The notes under the pieces were generated by a model. It searched no databases. It was not told the origin of the DNA and saw only the letters and a program-made list of their open reading frames with translations. The translations under genes were made by a program, and so were the position numbers. 64,000 nt of DNA from Physcomitrium patens (Eukaryota > Streptophyta > Bryopsida > Funariales > Funariaceae): the NCBI RefSeq assembly GCF_000002425.4, contig NC_037267.1:10941461-11005460 (forward strand). Direction: 5' to 3'. Below are positions 31,491 to 44,303 of the stretch, piece by piece; within the stretch, counting starts at the first letter, position 1; every line of letters begins with the position of its first letter.

Positions 31491-32780
31491 ATGGCACCTC
31501 CATAGCTACCATGTTAAGATGGATTATAAATTTATATTGTTCCAAGCATATGATACTTTATAAGTATTCATTTGATACTTATGAGGCTATTTCAACATCA
31601 AATGTGATTTTGGCAGATATTGACATATAAAAAGCCATTGGAATTGATTCTATCACCATGGAAGTAGTTGTAAACGGATAAACCAATAGAATTAAATTCT
31701 AAAACATCCTTTATATGCCTAAAATAAAACAAAATTTACTTTTGATGACTAAACTTGTAATATAAGGTTTTATGATTCAATTCAATAAGAATAGATGTTT
31801 TGTGAGAATATTGTATAGAAACATGGTTGCTAAGGACTCTAAAGAAGAAAATTTATACTACCTCAAGTATAAGAAGGTCAATAGAGTGGAGATAGCTGCA
31901 ATTGCTCAGTTTACATCAAACCAAGATAAGTTGAATATATGGCTTTGTTGCCTTGGCCATTTAAATGTAAAGAATATAAAAAAGCTTAAGTCTATGATAA
32001 GTGGCTTAGATCTTGGCAAAACAAGCTAAAATGTAATACAACTTATATGTGAAGGATGCATTAAGGTAAACAATAAAGAGCTTCATTTCTAAGTGGTGTA
32101 GCAATATGTGCTACAAAGTTATTGGAGATTATCCATTTTGATATATGTGGTCCTATAAAGATCATAAGTATTAGAGAAACAAGGTATTTCCTCATTTTTA
32201 TTGATGATTTTTCAAGAAAGATTTGGATCTATATTCTTAAAGCCAAGAGTGAGTGCTTTTAAAAGTTTAACAAATTTAAAGTATTTTTTTAGAAACAAAG
32301 TAGGTAGAAGATCAAGGTGTTGTATATAGACAATAGAGGTAAGTATATATCTAAGTAATTTGATATTTATTCGAAGAATAAAAGAATTGCTAGACAAAAA
32401 ATAATTCTATATATTTCTCAAAGGCTAAATTAAACCATTGTAGAGATAATAAGGAATATGCTTCATACTCAAAATCTTAGTTATGAATTTTATGTAGAAT
32501 TTGTGGTGAATGTAGTATATACAAGGAATAGATGTCCAATAAGAAATTTTACATCAATGACTCCACAAGAAGCTTGGAGTCGGAGACAACCTTGCATTTT
32601 ATATATGAGGATCTTTAGATGTATTATATTTGCGAAAACATTAGATTATATGAGGTCCAAACTTGATGCAAAAGGTACAAAGTGTATTTTCTTGAAATAT
32701 TATGAAAGTACCAAGGTATATAGGCTAATGTATTTGGATACCAAAAAGATCATTAAAAGTTGTAATGTTTAATTTTTGAA
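31491..32780 (+). pseudogene. Protease and integrase relics of copia element E
   Basis: The open piece 31772-32029 contains LWCCLGHLNVKNIKKL-type sequence (observed WLCCLGHLNVKNIKKLK), the GAG-pre-integrase HLGHxN motif. Then ICGPIK and YFLIFIDDFSRKIWIY match the copia integrase core, and 32458-32772 holds NRCPIRNFTSMTPQEAW and MRIFRC, its C-terminal end. Stops separate the pieces. Confidence 0.7.
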
Positions 32781-33189
32781 GCATAGGAGTACTTACGAGT
32801 ATTTGGAGATGTATTTAAGTAAGAACAATGGTGTGTTTGTAGATACATCTTTAATTCCAGCAATAAAAAAAGATGAAGAAAATGATGATGATAAAGGTAT
32901 GAATAAAGATAGAGAGGCAAAGAAGATGGAAAAAAAAGGCTTTACAAATTTTTAGGATGAGTAATGAAGATGTTGAATATTATAATAATGATGATGATAA
33001 GGAGTACCAATCTTTGAATGAAAAAAAGATAAGTTTTAACAAAAAAAAGCTTGAAAGAGAGCATAGAATGCAATAAGATGAATCTTCTTCAAATAAAAAG
33101 AAACATTTCTTGAAAAAAAGAATACCACATGGAAAATGGTAGAAGAACCATATCTTTCTTCAAGTAAGTGAAGAATATAGAAATTTTGC

Positions 33190-34772
33190 TCTCTTTGCTG
33201 ATCCATTGTCTTTATAAAATACTATAAAGTTTGAAGATGCAATGAAGTAGAAAAAAGCTATGAAAAAAGAGTACTAATTTCTTATGGACAATGTTACATG
33301 GGAATTGGTATCTCTTCCAGAAAATTGATCTAATTATAAATGGGTATTTAGAACTAAAAGGAATGCAATAGATGTAGTAGTGAGGTACAAGGTAAGATTA
33401 ACTATTAAAGGATATTGACAATTATTGATGTTGACTTTAATAAGACTTATGCACCTATTGTCAACTTCACCACCATTAGAACCATTGTGGCAATTGGGGT
33501 AGTAATAGATTTAAAAATGCACTAAATGGATGTAAAGACAATCTTTTTGAATGAAAAATTATAGAAAAATATCTACATGAACTAGTCTCAAAGATTTATA
33601 CAACACAAAGAACACCTTGTTTGTAAGTTGAATAAATCTTTGTATGAATTGAAACAATCACCAAAAAAATGGTAACAACATATTGACACATTTTTTTATT
33701 AATAATGGATTTGTAAGGAGTGAGGCTAATCATTCAGTATATATAATGCAATCTCAAGAGTTTTTGCTGATTGTAATCATCTATATTGATGATTTGATCA
33801 TCTTGGCTAATAATATAGAAAAGATGGATTGAATAAATGCCATATTAGAAAAAAAACATAAGATGAGTGATTTGAGAGAGCTCCACTATTGCTTAGCAGT
33901 AGAATTTATAAGAGATCATAGTAAGAAGACCATTACAATGAGCTAAAGTAAGTATATTAAAGAAGTATTAAAATAATTCAACATGGAGGAATGCAAGTCC
34001 ATTGGAATATATTTAAAAGTCAATTTAAAGTTGATGAAGTTCAAAAAATGAAGAGAATACATAAATTGAAGGTGAGATGCATAGTATTTTATATAAAGCA
34101 GTAGTAGGCTCACTTATATATCCAATGGTGGCTATAACAATGGATCTTGCATTTAATATTAGTATTATGAATCAATACATGTCTAAAGTAGGATCTTTAT
34201 ATTGGACAATGGTGAAAAAGATATTAAGGTACTTAAAAGATATAAAGAACTTCAAATTATACCTTGGTGGTAAAAATATTAATTAACAAGGTTATTGTGA
34301 TGTAGATTGGAGTTGAGATGTAAATGATAGAAGATCCACAATGAGATATATATTCTTTATTAAAGTGAGAGTTATTTCATGGAATTGTAAGAGACAACCT
34401 ATCATTGTAAGAACAACCACGAAGGCTGAATATATAACAACAAGTCATTATGTAATAGAAGCATGTTGGATAAGATATTTCTTAGAAGACATTGGACTAG
34501 TTCAATTGGAAGTAACTCCAATAATGTGTGACAATCAATGATATCTTGCATTTGCCAAAAATCTATAATACCATTCAAGAATCAAGTACATTGATATTTA
34601 ATATCATTTCATATAAGAAAAAATTGAAGATGGAATAATTGGTATGAAGTATTGTATTACAAAAGACATGCTTATTGATGTCCTTAAAAAAGCATTGATA
34701 AAGGATAAACACCACAAGTTGATAGAGATACTAGATTTTAAAGACTTTTAACAATTAACAAAGTATAAGTAT
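33190..34772 (+). pseudogene. Reverse transcriptase and RNase H relics of copia element E
   Basis: WVFRTKRNA and YKVRLTIKG, then MDVKTIFLNE and LNKSLYELKQSPKKW are copia RT blocks. 34077-34286 has VGSLIYPMVAITMDLAFNIS and LRYLKDIKNF, and 34341-34541 has SWNCKRQPIIVRTTTKAEYI from RNase H. The end reads KYIDI and EDGIIGMKYC. Stops in all parts. Confidence 0.75.
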
Positions 34773-35080
34773 TGAAGATCAGTAAGATTTGGTATAGTTG
34801 CCACTACATAGAGCTAAATCATAATAAATTGCTAATAGTCAAAAGATAACAAAGGATTAAGAGAAGTTACTATAGTGGTGACTAAGATTTTAGGTGGCAA
34901 TTAAATTAAGACGAATTTAGGTTTTGATTGAATATAATAAAAAAAGATAAATATGATTGTAGATAAAGACTCCAACTATAAGTAAAGAGTGTTAGAAGTG
35001 AGAGTCATCTTATTCCACACTTCTCTTTAGTACAACCTTACTGATGCTAAGTATTGTGGCTTCTAACTTCTCTTTCTTCA
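34773..35080 (+). repeat. 3' LTR of copia element E
   Basis: Partner of 29813-30119. Immediately followed by the resumed gag of element D. Confidence 0.75.
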
Positions 35081-35966
35081 ATAATTCAAAGTCTACACCA
35101 AAAAGTTGTACAGTTAAAAGAAACAAGTAGATTAAATTCATAATTAAATCCAAGAAGTCTTGCTACTATTAGTATAAAGGATGCAAGGATAAGTATGCCA
35201 GAGAAGTTTGATAGAACAAGATGAAGTTTCAAAGGTTTCTACAACAAATAAAGTTCTATCTAAGGTTGCATCATTCTCAATATTTTGATAGATTTACTTA
35301 AGTTGGATTCATAGATGTATTATTTTTTAGAAGTGTTTTCTCTTAGTTTGTATCTTTGATGGAAAAGGATTCACAACTATTTTATGATTTAAATTCATTC
35401 TTCAAAGTTTTTATAGTCATATTTAGAAAAAAATGATCAAGAAAGCATAGTAGAGACTAAACTCATATTTTTATGACAAAGATCACGTTTAGCCACCATA
35501 TATACTATTAAATTCCAAAACATTACTTGTAATAAATATTAGAATAATAAGGCCCTTATTAATCAATTTTAATATAGACTAAAAAATAATGTCAAAGATT
35601 TATTATTGATAATATCAAGAACATATTCATTAGAGCAATTTACTGCTTAAGCCATTGCATGCTACAATCAATTCTTTGAAAGATGCCAAAAAAAAAAAAG
35701 GATTTGGATGGAGAGGTATAAGTCAAGTCATGGTAATAGCTTCTAAGTTCACACAAGCTTATTCATCAAAATCAAAACCCATGCAAATTGACATAATATA
35801 TTTCAAATCTCTTACTAAGAAAAAAAAAATACTTGACACCATCAAAAAAAGGTTGTATTTATATTATGGAAAATCTAATCACAATACTCAATATTATTCA
35901 AAGAAGCAATACAACCAAAAAATAAAGAGCATGGTTGCCAAAGAGTATAATGTATCGAAATACTAA
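35081..35966 (+). pseudogene. gag of element D, rest
   Basis: IQSLHQKVVQLKET, ISMPEKFDRTR (A has SMPDKFDGTR) and the zinc-knuckle relic LYLYYGKSNHNTQYY, in which cysteines of CLYCGEAGHKAVDC have become Y through G-to-A changes. The last 103 codons (35655-35966) are open. Confidence 0.7.
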
Positions 35967-36039
35967 TTTTTCTAGCTATAATAGGAATTATGTGGTTAGA
36001 ATTTTGTATGACACCTAATAAAGATCATATCCTTTCTTT

Positions 36040-36482
36040 TGATCTTTCATCTTATTTTACAATAGAAATTTATTTAAGACCAAAAATCACAAATTCTTAG
36101 CTTTTTTAGATTTAAGAATCTCAAATTATATTTATAAACAAAGAATTTATAAAAAAACAAGAAATATCCTTAGTTAAAAAAACAAAAGCTATGTACATAG
36201 AAGTAATAGGTGGTCATTTTTTATCTTCCAAAGATATTAACTATGAAATTTTTCTTTTAGAATAAAAACTCAATAATATTTAATGTGCTTAGATTTTCTT
36301 TTAATTCAATTATTTTAATATTATTATGGCTAAAAAAATATAATCTCCATATAGATTGATTTTTTTATAATCTTAATTTTTCTTGTAGTTTAATCCAAGA
36401 TTTTCCTAATTAAGTAGAAATCCACAAGTCCAATATGTCCAAAATCTTATTGGTAGGTACAAGAACATTTATATATGGTATA

Positions 36483-36524
<42 letters not shown>

Positions 36525-37600
36525 TATATATATATTATATATGCCACATCTAATTTTGACAAAGAAAAGATTTTAAGTGGCATTCTAAGCCAATATCAAG
36601 ATTATTAAGATGTTTTTTAAAAGAAAGATGTAGATATTTTTTCAAAGTATTGTCTTTGTAATTATTCCATCAATCTTGAAGAAGAAGCTCAACCATTTTT
36701 TGAACCAATATATAGTTTATTGTAAAATAAGTTGATTGCTGTCAAGGAATACATTAACAAGAACTTGGCTAAAATTTTTATATACTATTTTAAATCTCTA
36801 ATATGAGCTTCTATCTTATTTGTGAAGAAAAAAGATAAATCTTTGCAAATATATGTAGACTATCAAAAATTCAATAAGATCATCTTTAAGAATAGGTATC
36901 ATCTACCTTTAAATTCAAGATTTTTTTATCAACTTAATCAAAAAACAATCTATACAAAAATAGATTTACAAGGAGTAACAATCTAGTACAAATCAAAGGA
37001 GATGAATGGAAGACATCATTTTAAATAAAGTATAGATATTTTGAATATAATATCATGCTTTTTAGATTGACAAATGTCCTAACTACTTTTTAGTATCTAA
37101 TGAATGATAATTTTTATGAATTTATTAATGACTTTATTATTTGTTATTTAAATATCAATTTAATCTATTTTAAGAATATAATAGACTATAAAATTTATGA
37201 TTTTGTATACTACAAAACTTAAATATGTAAGATTATATATTAAGATAGAAAAGTGTGTATTTCATACTACTCAAATTAACTTTTTAAGATACATCATTTC
37301 AAATGATGATCTTATGATGGATCTTAAGAAGGTCCTAACTATCATGGATTGGAGATTCTAAAAATAATTAAAGATGTATAATATTTTTTAGAATTTTTCA
37401 ACTATTATTGGATCTTCATTAACTTTTTTCAAGTTACAGTTCTTTCAATACATCTAATATATAAAGAAAAACTTAAATAGAGTAAAGAAGTTGAAGTATC
37501 TTTTAAAGGTTTGAAGACAACTTTTATTTTTATTCCAATCTTATATCATATTGACGTTTTTAAGGCATTCTTATAAAAAAAATACATCAAATATTGCTAT
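36040..37600 (+). pseudogene. Protease and reverse transcriptase relics of element D
   Basis: Decayed frames give the EVIDGR-like IEVIGGH stretch of the protease (36200), an (AT)n run at 36486-36530, then RT blocks: SILFVKKKDKSL, VDYQKFNKI, KNRYHLPL, and the YXDD site reading YLNI near 37144. It breaks at about 37600 (NIAMGAM) where F is inserted and resumes at 39251. Confidence 0.65.
36486..36532. repeat. (AT)n microsatellite
   Basis: About 45 bp of TA repeat inside the protease-RT interval of D. Confidence 0.9.
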
Positions 37601-37700
37601 GGGTGCTATGAATCACGGAATTGACTCATTGGGGTGTTGGTACTTAAGATGCCTTAAGACACTACTTTAGTGAATTGGTATAGAATTTTTTAGATTAAAA

Positions 37701-37739
<39 letters not shown>

Positions 37740-39250
37740 AAGAATAGCAAAAGAATAGAAAGAAAGAAAGAAAAAAAAATAAAAAAATAAAAAAAAAAAT
37801 AAAAGAGGGGGGGGAAGAAAGAGAAAGCAAATCAAATAAAGAAGGAGAAAAGAAAGAGAAGAGGAGAAGAAAAAAGAGATGAGAAAAAGAAAATAAAAAA
37901 GAAAATAAAAAATAAAAAGAAAAGAAAAAGGGGAAGAATACCTTACCTGCTCAAAATTCTTGGAATGAGGGTGAGATCTCAAATTTCCGGAAGGAGGCTG
38001 CCGGGGTCCAGTGAAGTGCGCCCAAGACAGTGTTTTTTTTCTCCCCTTCTGTTTTTTTTGGTGTTCGTGGTAGTGCTCCATGAATTACTTTGAGGCCAGG
38101 CTTGGTGAGCTGGGCCTTTGCAACAGCATTAGTAGAAGCTGAGAATTTTTCTTTTTTTCTGTGTCACACTTAACGCACTGTAGAACGTGCGACAATTTTT
38201 TCTTTGTTTAGACTCTTGTCTCTGTTCTGTTGGCGACTCGGCATGCCCAAGCGGGCAGCTAGAGCCTTTCTGTGCTTCCATTACAATAGCGTGGCGACTA
38301 AAGCCGCTGAAGATCAAGGTTGTTCTCTGCTCTGTCGGTAGCGACGCGGATGCGGTTGGAGTGCACTATTACAAGGAATGCAGGAGTTCTGGCCGGTAGG
38401 CGAAGGTGTGGCTAAATTTGGAACCAAGGTTCATTGCATGGAAGTCACAAGCCTCTTCGTTACAAGCCGTCTTCGTACTTTTTCCTGGTCGATCTGGAGG
38501 TGCTGCTGTCGCTCGGTTGCACCACAGAGTAATCGTGGTGGTTCTGTTACGGTTGTGCGACGGTGGATTTTGCGCAGTGGCTCCTTCCTCTACTGGTGGC
38601 TACGAACCGTGACTTGTTGAGCAGAGCGGCGTTCGGCGAGTAGGAACGGCAGTGCTGAATCTTGGGCTCCGCCTGCTACAAGCTCTTCTGATTATTTCCT
38701 TCTTGTTTACGACGTAGAGATCCAAAGAACCGGGACATTCCACTTGTTGCAACTCTGGCCAAAGTGCGGTTCAAGTTAGAAAAAATTTGCGGTCGTTGAT
38801 TCGGTGGAATGGCAACGGAATATTTCTTTCCTCTTGTTGTCTAGGATGTTGTGGAGGCCGCATAGCTCACCGTCAATCAGTACAGCCACCTTTGCTTCGC
38901 TGCTAAAAATCAATCGCGAAGGTGGCGCGGCGATGCATAGTGGGCGTTATTCAAGATTCTAGTCCGGGCAAGGACATCTGCCAATGGGAGGTGTATCATC
39001 GGCATTAACATTGACGGGAACAAAACATAAGCTGGTTCTCCTAGCGGTGTCATTCGTCAGTGCATCGAGATGTACAAGATTTGATATTGCAAACAAGTGG
39101 TCTCAATTGTGAATCAAGAGAAAATACATTTTGGTTGAGTAAAAAAACAGAAGGGATTATTAGATCGAGTGTTCATGAGGGTCTTGATGCGTGCAAAACT
39201 CAGTTGAATTTTGACCCCTCTCCAACACCCAATGCCGGTTTTAGCATGAA
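37601..39250 (-). repeat. GC-rich insert F in element D
   Basis: Splits the RT/RNase H frame of D. From left to right: an end region TGAATCACGGAATTGACTC, an (AT)n run (37705-37737), a purine tract (37740-37935), then about 1.1 kb of balanced, CpG-containing DNA with no recognisable protein. The left 350 bp match the right end of F' in inverse orientation; the GC-rich interiors do not obviously match each other. Confidence 0.55.
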
Positions 39251-39421
39251 TGAATTTTGTCACAAATGGGAGCAAATGACAAGGGTTATCTAGTAGCTTT
39301 TTATTCTAAAAAATTCTTGATAGGTGAGATTAATTTTTAAAATCCAAGACAAAGAGCTTCTTACAATGGTGGTGCCATTACTATTTAAAAGATGCTTATA
39401 ATCTAGTCATTGTTGTTGTAT
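39251..39421 (+). pseudogene. RNase H fragment of element D
   Basis: TCACAAATGGGAG opens the resumed frame (LSQMG in A), followed by YLVAFYSKKF, matching HPVAFYSRKF. Ends at insert G2. Confidence 0.65.
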
Positions 39422-41005
39422 TGTAGTTTGGCTACTATGTAAAAAAAATGTATATAAATATTTAATATATAATTTATTATATAATGTGGTAAGAGCCATA
39501 TTATTAGATTTTACTTAGTCACAAAATATGGTTAGATTACTACTTTGAAATGGTAAGTTTAAAAAGGCTATTATTGAAATTGATTTTATATTGATAATAG
39601 TTTTATATATTTAGAGCCACCTTTATTAGACATTGGTGATTCTTAAAATCTTATTTTATTTCTTTTATTTGGTATTTAGGACATATATTATATAAATCTT
39701 ATAAGAAAAAGAATAGGAGAGGGATTTTGGTAGCAAAAAGAGTAGTTAAGGCATCCATATAGATGAATGGAGATAGATGATGAAAATCTCTATTGTTATT
39801 GGCCAAAAGGCATGTCCAATGAGCTTCTAGGAGGTTGCTTGAGGCCTTATTAGAAATTATGGTTACTCTTTGGAGAAAATTTGAACTTAAAAGGCTAAGG
39901 TCATGGAGTTTAGATTTTTGGCTATAGTTTTGGTATAAATTTTGTGTGATTTGGAATTTTTATGAAAGAGATATAGGTGCTCAAAGTTAAAGTATTGGTT
40001 TTATTCCTATTGTCTGTCACGGACATAAGTAGAAGTAAGTAAATTTCATAAAGTCTTCTAGAGTAGCTTCTTAGAAGCTTCATAGACGTGGTTTTGACTT
40101 TAGATGTGTTTGTAGGTTAGAAACTTGGCCAAAAAGCTAACCATGTATTGGTAGCTTCTGGAACAAGTTAACTCCATGTAGTAGCTTGTGGAACAAGCCA
40201 ACTATATGGTGCATACATAGATAACTTACCTTGCAAGTTAAGACATGTGGCTAACAAAGTCAACACATGTTGGAGGTCCTATAGGACATTGCCACATAGC
40301 TCTTAGTTAGATAGTATATATGGAGGCAAGAGGGAAGCCTTCTTCAGTCTTATCAACCCCTTTCTAGTCTTAATCTTGTTTCAAGACTTTCTAGTCTTCT
40401 TATTTTTGGCAATAGCCATTCTAGTTAATATTACATCACCTTTTGAGTGACTTTTTAATTCTCTTCAGTGATAGAAGAGTATATTGAGGATTCTCTTTCT
40501 TCAAAGATATGAATTTTTAAAGTTCAAGGAAAAAAAATCCTTTGTAGGAGAAAAAAAATTTCAAAGAGTTTTACTATAATTTGGTCATTTTATGCAAAGT
40601 AAAGAAATTTTTGGGAGCTAAGATTTTATATATATATATGTTAAAGATAAAGATATGGAGCTATTACAAAATTATGATATAAAGATGGATAATTATAAGA
40701 AGATTATGGATTTCCTTTGAACTTATGAGAAATCAAAGTTACCGACAATAAGTTAGTTATGATTTGGAGTAGCTAAAGATGTTAGGACATTTTTAGATGC
40801 TGTAGAAAGCTTTATGTATAAAGCTTCTTAAATATAAAATGATTTTTTTAATAAAATATCTTTAGATATTATATTATTTTTTTAGCTTTTATAATTAGAA
40901 AATATTACTTATTAGAACTTGTCCAAAAAGTGAAAGTTGAACTCTCTATAGCTAAATACCTAATGTATTCTCAGATAGAAAATCACTCTATACATCATTA
41001 TATAT
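39422..41005 (+). repeat. Dispersed repeat G2, inserted in element D
   Basis: Second copy of G1 (3329-4933), starting TGTAGTTTGGCTACTATGT. It is interrupted by a gypsy LTR (40015-40502) and lacks the part matching 3925-4425. The flanks TGTAT and TATAT may be a worn target duplication. Confidence 0.6.
40015..40502 (+). repeat. Solo LTR inside G2, 3' end missing
   Basis: Starts TGTCACGGACATAAG and follows the B/D LTR family to TATATTGAGGATTCTC, but the last 20 or so bases are absent. About 500 bp of G is also missing right there, so one deletion removed both. It is less eroded than the D LTRs. Confidence 0.65.
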
Positions 41006-42276
41006 ACAAATGACAAGAATCTTAAGTAATTCATGTCAAAACGTATTTTGAATTATTGCTACATCCATTGAAGCATGTCTTTGTTAAGATTTGATTTTAA
41101 GATTACTTATTGACTCAAAAAATAACAAGATTTGTTAAATACCCTTTCTATATATTCTTATCTTGCATCCAAAAAAGAAAATGCAACTTTAAATTAATAA
41201 AAAATAATTCTCTTGAAAGCAGAGCATTTTCATCTTCGAGCAATGAAATCAATATTTTCTATTGATTCAATATTTTTTAAGCAAGTTCAATCAAGTATAT
41301 CCTTTAATCTTCTTATTCATGATATTAAGAATAATTCTTCTAAATCTTATAAGACTTCTAAGTTTGAATTTAAGAATAATCTATTCTTTTTTTAAAATAA
41401 TTATATATTCCAAAAGATAAAGTTTAATTATGTATTCTTTTAGTTCATCATGATTTTCTAATAGTCCAATATTTTGGATATAATAAGACCTTAGTGCTAA
41501 TATTGAGAGATTTTTATGCATTCAAATATAGAAGATAGTTAAAGACTTTGTACAATCATATGATATTTATTCAAGCTCAAAAATTCCTTGTCATTAATCT
41601 TATGAACTTGTTTAATTATTATCTATTTTAGAAAAACCATGGTCTTTTTTTATGAATTTTATTACAAATCTTCTAATCTCAAGTTTGTATGATTCTATAT
41701 TTATAATAATAGATTATTTTACTAAGATGATATATTTTGTACCATGTATAAAATCTATAATTGATGAAGAAATAGCTAAATTTTTTCTTCACAATATCTA
41801 TTGCTATCATGGATTATTCAAGGATATTATTTTGAATAGGATGACTCAATTCATATCAATATTTGAAGAATTTTTTTAAGATTCTAAAAATGAACATAAA
41901 ACTATCTTCAATTTTTTATCTATAAATCAATGAACAAATAAAGTATATAAACTAAGTTTTGGAATAATATTTGAAGTATACCATTAATTATGAATAAGAT
42001 TATTGAATAACTCTTTTATCATTGGAAAAATTTTCTTATAATAATATAATATATTTTTCTATATAATAAACTTCTTTCTTTGTTAATTATGGTTATCATC
42101 TACAACTTGATATTTTTGACTTTTCAAAGTTGATAATCTTATAGCAAAAGGTTTAACAAATCATTTTTTTGAGCTTCATATAACAATAAAGGTACAACTA
42201 AAAGAAACTTAAGAACAACAAAAGAAAAATATAGATACCTATCATGTGAGCCTTAAATTATACACCAAAATTTTAT
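41006..42276 (+). pseudogene. RNase H end and integrase relics of element D
   Basis: Resumes with a DHKNL-like block, then the open pieces 41213-41395 (IFFKQVQSSISFNLLIHDIKNN, as in FLDQVRAATIEDSLALDIKQH of A) and 41652-41879 (MNFITNLL, IIIDYFTKMIYFVPC, NIYCYHGL). Then VLE-YLKYTINYE and YTPKF near 42270. Broken by stops and by insert L. Confidence 0.7.
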
Positions 42277-42491
42277 TTACTTAATTTTTGATTTTTTGAT
42301 AAGATATAATATTATTTATTTGTTATTTGTAAAAAAAATAGGTATTTTTTACCTAAATTATGAATCAAGGCCTTAAATTATCAAATTTATTTTAATAGAA
42401 TCTAGATATAAAAAATTAGATTCTAAAAAATATTAATTTTTGTTTAAGATGAGATTGTTAGAAAAGGTGGACATAGTTGTAATTGTAGTAT

Positions 42492-42690
42492 GGTGAAAAA
42501 TGATAAGAAGTTATTTCATTCTTGAAGCCACAAGAAATGGTGAAAGAAAAAGATGAAGAACTATTCTATTCTTAAAGCCATAAGAGATGGTGAAAGAAGA
42601 AGATAGAGAGTTATTTTGCTCTTAAAACCATAAGTGATGGTGAAAGAAGAAGAAGGAAAGCTATTCTATCTTTCAACCATTACTTCTATG
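42492..42690 (+). repeat. Tandem repeat, about 50-bp unit, four copies
   Basis: Units begin GGTGAAAGAA and run to ATAAGAGAT-type ends, with TATTCT in the middle. Copies differ by a few bases each. Confidence 0.75.
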
Positions 42691-43439
42691 ACAATAAATC
42701 AAATTGACTCCTAAAAAATTCCTTTTTTAAAAGTTAGTAAGTTCTTTTATATAATTTTTTATTAAATAAGTTATTAAGAACTAAAATCTATCCATTGATT
42801 GATATCTATTATGATTTATCATCATCTTGTGGTATATAGATGCCAACCATTAGTTTTTTCCACAAATGGCATTAATTGAAGATCATAGAGGTATAGATTG
42901 ACCTCTTAATGACCAATGGTGCTAAAAATATTGATTGATAGTTAGAATTCTTTAGAATAGGATGAAGTAACATATAAGTTATATCACTTGCATGGATTTG
43001 TTAAAAGAAAGACTCTCAAATTAGTTGTTACTTATAAGTTATTGTTGATAAATGGCTTGAGGACTTGGGTACATAAGGCCTTCTCAAAGCCTTGTTCTTC
43101 ATCTCTCTTTCTTTCACCTTTGATTTGAATCTTTGGTAAAGGTGGTTCATTGAAGCACTAAAGAATTGTAGTATTTTTATTTGTTATTAATTTATATTTT
43201 AAATTATTTATTTTATATTCTTATTGGTTCTCTTAGAATTTTTTGTTAGTAGGAGTGTTTTTTGGTCAGACATATTCATTATGTAGGAGAAAAAAAATTA
43301 GTAAGGTTAAACAAAAAAATCATCAAATTTAAAGTTGAATTAAAAAAGTTATAAGGATTTGAAGTTGGAAGGTTTTTTGATATTGCTATTGTACTTTAGA
43401 AGATTGCTACTGCTGTTACTCTATCATGGAGGTTTTTTG

Positions 43440-44010
43440 CTATTGCTATATATTGTTTTCATCTAGTGGCATTATTCCATTCAATAGTGTTGTTTTCAAT
43501 CAACAGTATTATTTACATTCAATTGCGATATTTCATTGAGCGATGTTGTTTCCATCTAGTAGTATCATTTTCATCCAATTATATTATTTTCATCTAACAA
43601 TGTTGTTTTTATCTGAATGTCTTGTTTTATCCAATGGCATTATTTTCATCCAATAGTGTTGTTTTTTTCCAACTATTTATTTCATCTAGCTGCACTTTTT
43701 TCATCCAATTATGTTATTTTCATCTAACAATGTTGTTTTCACCTAACTGTGTTTTTTCATCTAAAAACATTTTTCCATCCTTTAGTATTATTTTCATTCA
43801 ACTATGTTGTTTGATCCAAATATATTATTTTTATTTAGTTTAGCTTTTTTTATTTAATAATGCTGGTTTCATTGGACTATATTATTTTATCCAACAGTAC
43901 TATTTCTATCTAGTAGTGTTATTTTCAATCAACTATGTTGTTTCATGTAACTGCACTATTTTCATCTAATTATATTATTTTCATCCAATTATGATGTTTC
44001 ATCTAAATCC
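43440..44010 (+). repeat. Tandem repeat, about 22-bp unit, over twenty copies
   Basis: Degenerate units of the form ATTTTCATCCAATTATGTT alternating with TTTCATCTAACAATGTTG-type units. Long frames here are artefacts of the repeat. Confidence 0.8.
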
Positions 44011-44303
44011 TTGTTTTCTCTTTTTTTCTTCATTTGGCTACTTTTATTTTATTATTTCTATCTTATTCTTCTTTTCTTTTTTTTCTTTTTTTTATCACTT
44101 GTTTTAAGTTATATCAAATAGTAACCATTGCTTGAAAGGCATTATCTAAGGAGTTAGAACTACAATCACTTAATTAACTAATTAACCATTAAAAAAATTA
44201 CACAATTAATTTCTAGTACCTTCTAAATTTGTAGTTTAATTATTTTTCTTCTTAAAGTGGATAGAGAGAATTTTTAGCTCACATATTGTAAGGAACAACC
44301 TCA

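Larger units (their letters stand above)
29813..35080 (+). mobile_element. Element E: Ty1/copia retrotransposon, decayed
   Basis: LTRs of about 308 bp (29813-30119, 34773-35080) start TGAAGATCA. Between them lie copia relics in the copia order gag, protease, integrase, RT, RNase H, which separates it from the gypsy elements. Removing it rejoins the gag of D. The exact target duplication is unclear because both LTR edges are AT-rich. Confidence 0.8.
42277..44303. mobile_element. Insert L, minisatellite-bearing
   Basis: Separates YTPKF (42270) from the resumed integrase C-terminal part (44311). ATTTTAT occurs on both sides (42270-42276, 44304-44310) and may be the target duplication. It contains two tandem arrays, listed separately. 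No coding motif found; class unknown. Confidence 0.5.

Noticed and set aside
37737-38081. 114-codon minus-strand frame with membrane-like FLFF tail
   Set aside because: Translation of the purine tract of insert F, not a membrane protein.
43622-43843. 73-codon frame rich in F, S and C
   Set aside because: Produced by the 22-bp tandem repeat.
43440-44010. CRISPR-like array
   Set aside because: Units are degenerate, have no unique spacers, and the organism is a eukaryote.
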